A stretch of 64,000 nucleotides of DNA from NCBI GenBank assembly GCA_018713515.1, contig DVOO01000019.1, positions 25,307 through 89,306 on the forward strand, in the 5' to 3' direction. Positions 57,066 to 64,000 of the stretch are shown piece by piece; within the stretch, counting starts at the first letter, position 1; each line of letters starts with the position of its first letter. The notes under the pieces were generated by a model. That model saw only the letters and a list, made by a program, of their open reading frames with translations. It did no database searches and had not been told where the DNA came from. This DNA comes from Candidatus Scatomonas pullistercoris (GTDB lineage Bacteria > Bacillota > Clostridia > Lachnospirales > Lachnospiraceae). Position numbers and translations under genes: made by a program.

Positions 57066-57710
57066 TTACTCTCCTAATATCTTGACGATATCCTGGAAAA
57101 CCACGTCAATATCCTGGGTTCCGTCTACTTCCCTCAGCGCGCCTGCCGCCTGATAGTAATCAATCAGAGGCTGTGTCTGTGCATGGTAGACATCCAGACG
57201 TTTTTTTACTGTTTCCGGCTTATCGTCATCTCTCAAAACAAGCTCGCCCTGGCAGTTGTCACAGATACCTTCTGTCTTGGGCGGATTATAAGTCAAATGA
57301 TACGTTGCACCGCAGGAAAGGCAGGCACGGCGTCCCGACATTCTGTTGATAATATTAGAATCCGGAACCTCTACGTTGATGGCATAATCGATCGTCTCTC
57401 CGCGCTTATTCAGCGCATCTGTCAGGGCCTCTGCCTGCGGGATCGTTCTGGGAAAACCATCCAGCACATAGCCCTTTGCCGCATCCGGCTGGGAAATCCT
57501 GTCTACTACCAGATCGCAGGTCAGCTCATCCGGTACCAGGAGTCCCTGGTCCATATAACTTTTGGCCTTCTTTCCCAGCTCCGTACCTTCTTTGATATTG
57601 GCCCGGAAAATGTCTCCGGTAGAAATATGGGGAATCCCATACTTTTCAGCAATCTTCTTGGCCTGCGTGCCCTTCCCGGCCCCCGGCGCACCTAACATGA
57701 TAATCTTCAT
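57066..57710 (-). CDS. adk: Adenylate kinase (zinc-LID form)
   Basis: Interconverts ATP+AMP and 2 ADP. The 214-residue protein has the P-loop [11 protein letters not shown] (residues ~6-16), the AMP-binding [12 protein letters not shown] and a LID with four cysteines (CLSCGATYH ... CDNCQGE), the zinc-binding Gram-positive form. ATG 57710 is chosen by homology; the frame further upstream to 57791 is non-coding. It follows secY, as in most Firmicutes. Confidence 0.97.
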   Translation of the reverse strand: MKIIMLGAPGAGKGTQAKKIAEKYGIPHISTGDIFRANIKEGTELGKKAKSYMDQGLLVPDELTCDLVVDRISQPDAAKGYVLDGFPRTIPQAEALTDALNKRGETIDYAINVEVPDSNIINRMSGRRACLSCGATYHLTYNPPKTEGICDNCQGELVLRDDDKPETVKKRLDVYHAQTQPLIDYYQAAGALREVDGTQDIDVVFQDIVKILGE

Positions 57711-57812
57711 ATACAATACCTCTCCTGTTCTGTATTTCTGCGGATACCAAGCCGCAACGCAAGATAAGGCTGCGGCGCTTCCGCACCACAACCTTACTAT
57801 AGCACAATCCTA

Positions 57813-59120
57813 TCAATCATTCAAGAATCCTTTATAGTTGCGGACCAGCATCATAGATTCCAGCTGCTTCATGGTTTCCAGAATAACTGATACAATAATA
57901 ATCAGCGATGTACCGCCGAAGGAAACTTCCGCGCTGAACAGGCCGTTAAAAACAAACGGTATAACTGCGACAATGGTAAGTCCTGCCGCTCCAATGAAAA
58001 TAACATATTTCAGCACAGAGTTTAAATAATCTACGGTTGCTTTTCCTGGACGGATGCCCGGGATAAATCCTCCCTGCTTTCTCATATTGTCCGCCACCTC
58101 TATGGGATTAAAGGTGATGGACGTATAGAAGTATGCAAAGAAGATCACAAGTACTACATAAAGAATTAATCCCAGCGTCAGCAGCCAATTATCCGGATTG
58201 AACCAGTTGCTGGAACTGAACATATCGATGATTGTCCCTCCTATGCCATCCGGGGAAGCGCCAGTAAAACTCGTGATAATGCCCGGCAGAGACATAATGG
58301 AGGAGGCGAAGATAATTGGAATGACGCCGGCGGTGTTCACCTTCAGCGGAATATGTGAGGACTGTCCTCCCACCAGCCTTCTTCCTACCATCTTCTTTGA
58401 ATACTGTACCGGAATCCTTCTCTCCGCGCCGTTCAGCACCAGCACCAGGAAAATCAGGGCGAGAATAATTGCCGCGATGATCACCCAGGCCAGCACAGCT
58501 CTGGCAATGGTCTGTCCGGCCACAAAGTTCTGATACAGCGTAATCATATCCTGCGGAATTCTTGAGAGAATATTGATCAGCAGAACCATGGAAATACCAT
58601 TTCCGATCCCTTTGTCATTAATCTGCTCGCCAACCCACATCAGGAAAGCGGAACCAGCTGTCAGAGATACCGCAACCACGATAATGTTGACTGCGTTTAC
58701 CTCCAGGATCAGACGGTTTCCAAATCCGATAGCCATGGCAAGGCTCTCGAACAATGCAAGACCCACCGTCAGATACCGGGTGATCTTGTTGATCTTCTTT
58801 CTGCCCTCGGCGCCGTCCCTCTGCATCTCTTCCAGCTTCGGAATCGCAATGGTCAGAAGCTGAATGATAATGGAGGATGTAATATAAGGCGTGATGCTGA
58901 GTGCAAAAATAGAGAAATTAGTAAAGCCGCCTCCTGTAAAGGCATTCAAAAACGAGAAGGCGTCCGTGCCGTTATTTAAATACGAATTAAAGAAATCTGT
59001 ATTTACACCCGGCACGGGAATCTGAGAACCTACCCGGATCACTACCAGCATCAAAACCACATACAAAATCCTACGACGAACTTCTTTAATCCGAAAAGCA
59101 TCTCGTAAGGTTTTAAACAT
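57813..59120 (-). CDS. secY: Preprotein translocase subunit SecY
   Basis: Pore subunit of the Sec translocon in the membrane. The 435-residue protein has ten predicted membrane segments, the plug region after FSIFALSITPYITSSIIIQLL and the conserved C-terminal loops (GGTSLIIIVSV). Its ATG overlaps the rplO stop (TAATG), so the two are coupled. Confidence 0.98.
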   Translation of the reverse strand: MFKTLRDAFRIKEVRRRILYVVLMLVVIRVGSQIPVPGVNTDFFNSYLNNGTDAFSFLNAFTGGGFTNFSIFALSITPYITSSIIIQLLTIAIPKLEEMQRDGAEGRKKINKITRYLTVGLALFESLAMAIGFGNRLILEVNAVNIIVVAVSLTAGSAFLMWVGEQINDKGIGNGISMVLLINILSRIPQDMITLYQNFVAGQTIARAVLAWVIIAAIILALIFLVLVLNGAERRIPVQYSKKMVGRRLVGGQSSHIPLKVNTAGVIPIIFASSIMSLPGIITSFTGASPDGIGGTIIDMFSSSNWFNPDNWLLTLGLILYVVLVIFFAYFYTSITFNPIEVADNMRKQGGFIPGIRPGKATVDYLNSVLKYVIFIGAAGLTIVAVIPFVFNGLFSAEVSFGGTSLIIIVSVILETMKQLESMMLVRNYKGFLND

Positions 59121-59560
59121 TAGATCACCTCGGCTGTTCCACCTGCTGCCTCAATTTTGGCTTTTGCACTTTCGCTAAATGCATTTACTTTTACCGTCAG
59201 TTTTTTGGAAATCTCTCCGGTACCCAGAATCTTCACACCGTCTCTGGGATTGGAAATCAGTCCACACTCCTGAAGAGAAGCAACCGTAACTTCCGCTCCG
59301 TCTTCAAATCTTTCCAGAGCGCTTACGTTGATTGCAACGATTTCCTTAGAATTTCTGCAGGTAAATCCTCTCTTGGGAAGACGCCTGTAAAGCGGCATCT
59401 GGCCGCCCTCAAATCCCGGTCTCGGAGCTCCGGAGCGGGCCTTCTGTCCCTTATGGCCTTTGCCGGCAGTCTTGCCGTTTCCTGAGCCATGGCCACGACC
59501 TCTGCGGAAATTATCGCTGTGTCTGGAACCTTCTGCAGGATGCAAATTTGATAAGTCCAT
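59120..59560 (-). CDS. rplO: 50S ribosomal protein L15
   Basis: Late-assembly large-subunit protein. The 146-residue protein starts [14 protein letters not shown] and has the Gly/Arg/Lys-rich N-terminal segment ([19 protein letters not shown]). It lies between rpmD and secY. Confidence 0.98.
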   Translation of the reverse strand: MDLSNLHPAEGSRHSDNFRRGRGHGSGNGKTAGKGHKGQKARSGAPRPGFEGGQMPLYRRLPKRGFTCRNSKEIVAINVSALERFEDGAEVTVASLQECGLISNPRDGVKILGTGEISKKLTVKVNAFSESAKAKIEAAGGTAEVI

Positions 59561-59584
59561 TGTGTACCTCCTTCTGAGTAGCGC

Positions 59585-59767
59585 TTACGCTTCTTCCACT
59601 TTTAACAGATAGCCTACCTGCTTTACCATACCGCGGGTAGCCGCATTGTCGGGAAGCTCAACTGTATGATTCAGTTTCCGAAGGCCCATGGCCTCCACGG
59701 TCTTTTTATGCTTCGGCACGCATCCGATAGTGGATTTTACCAAAGTGATTTTTAATTTGTCTGCCAT
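59585..59767 (-). CDS. rpmD: 50S ribosomal protein L30
   Basis: A 60-residue large-subunit protein starting MADKLKITLVKSTIG, with the usual KKTVEAMGLRKLNHTVE. ATG 59767 follows AAGGAGG; the longer frame to 59797 overlaps the end of rpsE. Order rpsE-rpmD-rplO is conserved. Confidence 0.97.
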   Translation of the reverse strand: MADKLKITLVKSTIGCVPKHKKTVEAMGLRKLNHTVELPDNAATRGMVKQVGYLLKVEEA

Positions 59768-59780
59768 TGTCGAGTCCTCC

Positions 59781-60290
59781 TTAAGCAAAAATCTCATCCA
59801 CGGACTTGCCGCGCAGTCTCGCCACCTCTTCCGGCGTTTTCAGCTGACGCAGTCCGTCGATCGTTGCCAAAACTACATTCTGCTTATTTCTGGAACCCAG
59901 GGATTTAGTACGGATATTCTGGATACCTGCCAGCTCCACCACGGCACGGGCCGGACCGCCGGCAATAACACCGGTACCTTCCGGAGCACATTTCATCAGC
60001 ACCTGGGCGCTTCCGAACTTTCCGATGAAATCATGGGTCACACTGTTGTTTGCATCTCTGGCCACTGTGACCAGCTTCTTCATGGCATCTTCTTTGCCCT
60101 TCCGGATCGCCTCCGGAATCTCGGCGGCTTTTCCGAGGCCTGCACCTACATGGCCGTTGCGGTCGCCTACAACTACTAACGCGGTAAAACGGAAGTTACG
60201 ACCACCTTTAACAACCTTGGTAACTCTCTTGATGGAAACAACCTTCTCTTCCAGCTCCAACTGGCTGGCATCAATGATTGTATGTCTCAT
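59781..60290 (-). CDS. rpsE: 30S ribosomal protein S5
   Basis: Small-subunit protein involved in decoding accuracy. The 169-residue protein has the double-stranded-RNA-binding-like N-terminal domain ([19 protein letters not shown]) and the C-terminal [12 protein letters not shown] segment. Placed between rplR and rpmD as normal. Confidence 0.98.
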   Translation of the reverse strand: MRHTIIDASQLELEEKVVSIKRVTKVVKGGRNFRFTALVVVGDRNGHVGAGLGKAAEIPEAIRKGKEDAMKKLVTVARDANNSVTHDFIGKFGSAQVLMKCAPEGTGVIAGGPARAVVELAGIQNIRTKSLGSRNKQNVVLATIDGLRQLKTPEEVARLRGKSVDEIFA

Positions 60291-60310
60291 GTGTTCTTCT
60301 CCTTCCTCTC

Positions 60311-60679
60311 TTAGAATTTCAGTCCGGCCTCACGCGCCGCGTCTGCCAGTGCCTGAATCTTTCCATGATAGATGAAACCGCCTCTGTCGAAAACGACCTC
60401 CTCAATACCTGCCTCAACAGCCTTCTTGCCGATTACTGTTCCCAGGTATGCAGCTGCGGCCACATTGCTGGTCTTCTCCAGCTCTGCCTTCACCTCTTTC
60501 TGCATGGTGGAAGCAGAAACCAGGGTACGGCCTGCTGCGTCATCGATGATCTGCGCATACATATGATTGTTGCTGCGGAATACAGCCAGACGGGGTTTCG
60601 CGGCAGTACCGGCAATATGATTGCGCATTCTTCTATGCTTTTTCTGGCGAACCTGAGTTCTGGATACTTTTTTAATCAT
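60311..60679 (-). CDS. rplR: 50S ribosomal protein L18
   Basis: Binds 5S rRNA in the central protuberance. The 122-residue protein shows [15 protein letters not shown] basic N-terminus and [16 protein letters not shown], with the C-terminal [25 protein letters not shown] segment characteristic of L18. Confidence 0.98.
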   Translation of the reverse strand: MIKKVSRTQVRQKKHRRMRNHIAGTAAKPRLAVFRSNNHMYAQIIDDAAGRTLVSASTMQKEVKAELEKTSNVAAAAYLGTVIGKKAVEAGIEEVVFDRGGFIYHGKIQALADAAREAGLKF

Positions 60680-60697
60680 CTCTACACTCTCCTTATA

Positions 60698-61237
60698 TTA
60701 TTTCTTACCGGTCTTACCAACCTTGCGGCGGATCACTTCATCAGCGTACTTGATTCCTTTGCCCTTGTAGGGTTCCGGTCTTCTCTTATCTCTGATATCG
60801 GCGGCGTACTGACCAACCTTCTCTTTGCTGATGCCCTTGATGATGATCTTATTGCCATCCACAGAGGATTCCAGTCCTTCCGGATCCTCTATTTCTACCG
60901 GGTGAGAGTAGCCCAGATTCAAAACCAGCTTCTTTCCCTGTTTTGCTGCACGATAACCAACTCCGTTAACCTCCAGCACCTTCTGGTATCCTTCGCTGAC
61001 GCCCACAACCATATTGTGGATCAGCGTTCTGGTCAGGCCGTGCAGGGCCTTCATTTTCTTCAGATCATTGGGTCTTGTAACAACCACCTGGCCTTCTTCC
61101 ATCTTGATGGTCATCTCTTCCGGAAGCGCTCTCTCGAGAGTTCCCTTGGGGCCCTTTACTGTTACAACATTTCCCTCTTTGATGTCAACCGTTACTCCGG
61201 CGGGAACGGCCACCGGCTGTCTTCCGATACGTGACAT
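60698..61237 (-). CDS. rplF: 50S ribosomal protein L6
   Basis: Large-subunit protein near the factor-binding site. The 179-residue protein starts [17 protein letters not shown] and ends with the [21 protein letters not shown] motif. AGGAGG lies upstream of ATG 61237. Confidence 0.98.
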   Translation of the reverse strand: MSRIGRQPVAVPAGVTVDIKEGNVVTVKGPKGTLERALPEEMTIKMEEGQVVVTRPNDLKKMKALHGLTRTLIHNMVVGVSEGYQKVLEVNGVGYRAAKQGKKLVLNLGYSHPVEIEDPEGLESSVDGNKIIIKGISKEKVGQYAADIRDKRRPEPYKGKGIKYADEVIRRKVGKTGKK

Positions 61238-61353
61238 ACTGTTATTTCCTCCTGATTAACTTAGATTTTCGGAGGAGACGATTTATGTTCTCCTCTGTTT
61301 TCAGTTGCTGCTGCGCGCGCTTCATTCCGCGGCGCAAATTGAAAGGCTTTTGA

Positions 61354-61755
61354 TTACCATACAAAAGCGAGAACTTCGCCGCCGACCTGAAGCTTTCTGG
61401 CCTCCTTGTCGGTGATGACGCCCTGGTTGGTGGACAGGATCGCGATACCCAGTCCTCCCAGAACCTTCGGCAGTTCTTCTTTATTTACATAAATACGAAG
61501 ACCCGGCTTGGAAATTCTCTTGAGGCCTGTGATGATCTTCTCATTTTTGTCTGCACCATATTTCAGCGTAATATGGATTGACTTGTGGGGTGCCTCCCCA
61601 ACCAGCTCATATTTTTCAATATATCCTTCATTCACCAGAATGTCGGCAATCGCTATTTTCATTTTCGATGCCGGAACATCTACCGTATCGTGCTTTGCCG
61701 TATTTGCATTACGGATTCTTGTAAGCATATCTGCAATCGGATCGCTCATGGACAT
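61354..61755 (-). CDS. rpsH: 30S ribosomal protein S8
   Basis: Early small-subunit assembly protein that in E. coli also represses the spc operon by binding its mRNA. The 133-residue protein contains [15 protein letters not shown] and the C-terminal [20 protein letters not shown] 8 bases upstream of ATG 61755 decides the start over 61749 and 61821. A 187-base spacer separates it from rpsN. Confidence 0.97.
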   Translation of the reverse strand: MSMSDPIADMLTRIRNANTAKHDTVDVPASKMKIAIADILVNEGYIEKYELVGEAPHKSIHITLKYGADKNEKIITGLKRISKPGLRIYVNKEELPKVLGGLGIAILSTNQGVITDKEARKLQVGGEVLAFVW

Positions 61756-61942
61756 GTGTATTTCCTCCTTACATTCTTTTCCACGGATTTCCTTTATCGC
61801 TTTATAAACCATATTTAACAAGGCTGTTCCTTCAACTAAGCTCGGCCGGCGCTGAACGCTTGGTCTCGCTGAGGTTCAGGAACGACCTCGCACTAAATTC
61901 GCTCTGCGCCCAAAGGCTTGCGCTCATTAAGTGCTTCTCCGG
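61756..61942. other. Foldable rpsN-rpsH spacer
   Basis: 187 bases between two genes that are normally tightly spaced. It carries several mutually exclusive inverted repeats: GTTCCT (61826-61831) with AGGAAC (61878-61883), CTGAAC (61852-61857) with GTTCAG (61874-61879), GGTC (61862-61865) with GACC (61884-61887). No open frame is supported. Confidence 0.55.
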
Positions 61943-62128
61943 TCACCAGCTTGCTTTCTTTACTCCAGGGATCTGACCCTTATACGCTAATTCACGGAAA
62001 CAAATACGGCAGATTCCGTATTTTCTCAGGTATGCATGGGGACGTCCACAGATCCTGCAGCGATTGTATTCTCTGGTGGAGAATTTTGCTTTCCGCTGCT
62101 GTTTAATTTTCATTGCTGTTTTCGCCAT
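61943..62128 (-). CDS. rpsN: 30S ribosomal protein S14 type Z
   Basis: The 61-residue zinc-binding form of S14, with the ribbon [20 protein letters not shown] split as two CxxC pairs. The shorter zinc type is standard in Gram-positives. It follows rplE closely; the spacer after it is long. Confidence 0.97.
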   Translation of the reverse strand: MAKTAMKIKQQRKAKFSTREYNRCRICGRPHAYLRKYGICRICFRELAYKGQIPGVKKASW

Positions 62129-62145
62129 GAATTTTTCCTCCTATA

Positions 62146-62685
62146 TTACTTTGCAAATGGCATGTTGAATAATCTCAATAACTCACGGGCTTCTTCATCG
62201 GTCTTGGCGGTTGTAACAAAAATCACATCCATACCTCTGACCTTGTCAACCTTATCATATTCAATCTCCGGGAAAATCAGCTGCTCCTTAATGCCGAGCG
62301 CATAGTTTCCTCTGCCATCGAAAGCATTGGGGTTTACACCGCGGAAGTCACGGACACGGGGCAGAGCCAGGTTAATCAGACGATCTGCAAACTCATACAT
62401 CTTGTCGCCTCTTAAGGTAACCTTGCATCCAATCGCCATTCCCTCTCTGATCTTGAAGTTGGCCACGGACTTTTTCGCTCTGGTCACAATGGCCTTCTGG
62501 CCGGTGATCCGCTCCATATCCGCAACGGCAGAATCCAGAACCTTTGCATTCTCCTTTGCCTCTCCAACACCCATGTTTACTACGATCTTCTCGAGCTTCG
62601 GCACTTCCATAACGTTCTTGTATCCGAACTTCTTTGTCATGGCATCGACGATTTCGTTTTTGTACATTTCTTTATATCTGCTCAC
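62146..62685 (-). CDS. rplE: 50S ribosomal protein L5
   Basis: Binds 5S rRNA and contacts the P-site tRNA. The 179-residue protein has the typical [14 protein letters not shown] and [20 protein letters not shown]. Normal order rplX-rplE-rpsN. Confidence 0.98.
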   Translation of the reverse strand: MSRYKEMYKNEIVDAMTKKFGYKNVMEVPKLEKIVVNMGVGEAKENAKVLDSAVADMERITGQKAIVTRAKKSVANFKIREGMAIGCKVTLRGDKMYEFADRLINLALPRVRDFRGVNPNAFDGRGNYALGIKEQLIFPEIEYDKVDKVRGMDVIFVTTAKTDEEARELLRLFNMPFAK

Positions 62686-62704
62686 GATTTCGGCCTCCTC
62701 TCAG

Positions 62705-63013
62705 TTAATCCAGTACTTCGCCTGTGGTCTTGGCAACGCGGACCTTCTTGCCGTCCTCTACCTTGTAGCCGATTCTGGTCACTTTGCCTTTGTGCAGGTA
62801 CATAACATTGGAAATATCAATGGGAGCCTCTTTGTTCACAATACCGCCCTGCTGATCCTGCATGCTCGGTTTTGTGTGTTTGGTAATCATGTTGATTCCC
62901 TCAACAATCACCTTATTCTTTTTCGCGTCAACGGAGAGAACTTTTCCCTCTTTATCTTTATCTTTACCGGCGATTACCTTTACAGTGTCGCCCTTTTTAA
63001 TCTTTACTGACAT
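62705..63013 (-). CDS. rplX: 50S ribosomal protein L24
   Basis: Assembly initiator with an N-terminal KOW motif ([23 protein letters not shown]). From ATG 63013 (AGGAGG upstream) it is 102 residues; the longer frame to 63052 overlaps rplN and is rejected. Confidence 0.97.
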   Translation of the reverse strand: MSVKIKKGDTVKVIAGKDKDKEGKVLSVDAKKNKVIVEGINMITKHTKPSMQDQQGGIVNKEAPIDISNVMYLHKGKVTRIGYKVEDGKKVRVAKTTGEVLD

Positions 63014-63023
63014 AGCCGACCTC

Positions 63024-63392
63024 CTATAATACTTCCGGAGCCAGGGAAACAATCTTCATAAACTGTTTCTCACGGAGCTCTCTGGCTACAGGTCCAAAAA
63101 TACGGGTTCCTCTGGGAGTCTTATCCTCTTTGATAATCACTGCTGCGTTCTCATCAAACTTGATGTAGGAACCGTCCTTGCGGCGTGCGCCCTTTACAGA
63201 ACGAACCACAACAGCCTTCACCACGTCACCTTTTTTTACAACGCCGCCAGGTGTTGCATCTTTGACCGTGGCAACGATTATATCGCCGATATTCGCATAT
63301 CTTCTGGTAGATCCGCCCATAACACGAATGCAGAGGATTTCTTTTGCACCGGTGTTATCAGCGACCTTCAGTCTGCTTTCCTGCTGAATCAT
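63024..63392 (-). CDS. rplN: 50S ribosomal protein L14
   Basis: Large-subunit interface protein. The 122-residue protein begins [19 protein letters not shown] and ends [16 protein letters not shown], as expected. It lies between rpsQ and rplX. Confidence 0.98.
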   Translation of the reverse strand: MIQQESRLKVADNTGAKEILCIRVMGGSTRRYANIGDIIVATVKDATPGGVVKKGDVVKAVVVRSVKGARRKDGSYIKFDENAAVIIKEDKTPRGTRIFGPVARELREKQFMKIVSLAPEVL

Positions 63393-63423
63393 GCTGGTAT
63401 TCCTCCTTTTAGCATTTCTTCAA

Positions 63424-63681
63424 TTATTTCGCTCTCTCTACGATTTCCACCAGTCTCCATCTCTTATCCTTGGAAAGGGGTCTGGTTTCCATCACTCTCA
63501 CTGTATCACCGATGTTGCACTCATTCTTCTCATCATGTGCTTTTAATTTATACGTATCCTTTACAATCTTTTTGTAAAGCGGATGTTTTACATGGTCTTC
63601 GATGGCCACAACAATGGTTTTGTCCATTTTATTGCTGATGACCTTGCCCACACGGACTTTTCTCAGATTTCTTTCTTCCAC
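63424..63681 (-). CDS. rpsQ: 30S ribosomal protein S17
   Basis: OB-fold small-subunit protein of 85 residues with [18 protein letters not shown] and the C-terminal basic tail. Between rpmC and rplN, as normal. Confidence 0.97.
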   Translation of the reverse strand: MEERNLRKVRVGKVISNKMDKTIVVAIEDHVKHPLYKKIVKDTYKLKAHDEKNECNIGDTVRVMETRPLSKDKRWRLVEIVERAK

Positions 63682-63695
63682 GACCTTGACTCCTT

Positions 63696-63905
63696 TCAGT
63701 TGGCTGCGCTTGCTTTCTGAGCAATGACAGTTGAAATTCTTGCAATATTTTTGCGAACTTCCTTAATACGGCTGGTGTTGTCCAGCTGATTGGTCGCATT
63801 CTGGAATCTCAGATTAAAGAGCTCCTTCTTGGCAGCTACCAATTCTTCCTGCAATTCAGCAGCTGATTTCGCTTTTAAATCTTCCACATATTTTTTACTT
63901 TTCAC
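63696..63905 (-). CDS. rpmC: 50S ribosomal protein L29
   Basis: A 69-residue coiled-coil protein at the exit tunnel, reading [13 protein letters not shown] and [22 protein letters not shown] 63905 is preferred over GTG 63914 because AAGGCGG is at the right distance. The start overlaps the last codons of rplP. Confidence 0.95.
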   Translation of the reverse strand: MKSKKYVEDLKAKSAAELQEELVAAKKELFNLRFQNATNQLDNTSRIKEVRKNIARISTVIAQKASAAN

Positions 63906-64000
63906 TGTTATCACCGCCTTCTAAGTCTGCACGAGAAACGATTTTACATTTACAGGGTAACTTATGCATGGCAAGACGCAATGCTTCGCGGGCGGTCTCC
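63895..64000 (-). CDS. rplP: 50S ribosomal protein L16 (partial, C-terminal end only)
   Basis: The visible 34 codons read [19 protein letters not shown] and end [15 protein letters not shown], the tail of L16. The N-terminal part lies beyond the window. It overlaps the rpmC start by 11 bases, as expected in the S10-spc cluster. Confidence 0.95.
   Translation of the reverse strand, partial: ETAREALRLAMHKLPCKCKIVSRADLEGGDNSEK

Overview
The window looks like a chromosomal segment of a gut-type Lachnospiraceae or related Clostridia (low-GC Gram-positive phylogeny, but roughly half G+C in this genome). Evidence: CodY, two CIRCE/HrcA-controlled chaperone operons, RNase J, IreB, zinc-type S14 and L36, type III glutamine synthetase, a KOW protein between map and infA, sporulation sigma factor SigK, and the Bacillus-like orders yifB-dprA-topA-codY, hrcA-grpE-dnaK-dnaJ...prmA-rsmE and ireB-ruvX-yrzB...trmR-trhP. 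Nearly everything is on the minus strand; only argG, sigK, putP, an HPr-like gene and an SDR gene are on plus. No tRNA, rRNA, CRISPR array, insertion sequence, prophage or recognisable defence system was found.

Layout: 1-4.6 kb, arginine biosynthesis (argC-argJ-argB, divergent from argG, with a palindromic ArgR-type operator candidate between them). 4.7-8 kb, an operon of iron alcohol dehydrogenase, nitrilase-family amidase, HD-domain protein and membrane-anchored N-acetylmuramoyl-alanine amidase. 8-12.2 kb, guaB and groES-groEL, with two identical 110-bp intergenic repeats between groEL and guaB. 12.3-18 kb, codY, topA, dprA and yifB/comM. 18.1-20.6 kb, sigK and putP. 20.6-27.4 kb, trhP, trmR, a truncated MltG-like protein, a YlbF-family protein, RNase J, yrzB, ruvX, ireB and mtaB. 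27.5-32.9 kb, HPr-like gene, then thiI-nifS-rsmE-prmA-AEC transporter. 33-38 kb, dnaJ-dnaK-grpE-hrcA. 38-43 kb, uvrB, ctp and ftsXE. 43-50 kb, a CdaR/PucR-type regulator, a WecG/TagA glycosyltransferase, glnN, fba, a lipid kinase and an SDR. 50.3-64 kb, the spc/alpha ribosomal gene cluster from rplQ back to a partial rplP.

The most unusual parts are: (i) a decayed accessory locus (a frameshifted uroporphyrinogen-decarboxylase-family gene plus a LysR gene with an internal deletion) wedged between infA and rpmJ, with its own promoter and terminator; (ii) GC-rich, foldable intergenic segments inside conserved operons (groEL-guaB, groES-groEL, rpmJ-rpsM, rpsN-rpsH); (iii) an HPr-like protein without the phosphorylatable histidine; (iv) a structured leader before glnN; (v) a wobble-uridine modification pair trhP-trmR linked to a catalytic-domain-less MltG-like protein. 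I saw no clear, entirely new multi-gene system; most of the window is core housekeeping.

All calls come from reading the sequence and translated frames; no database search was possible.
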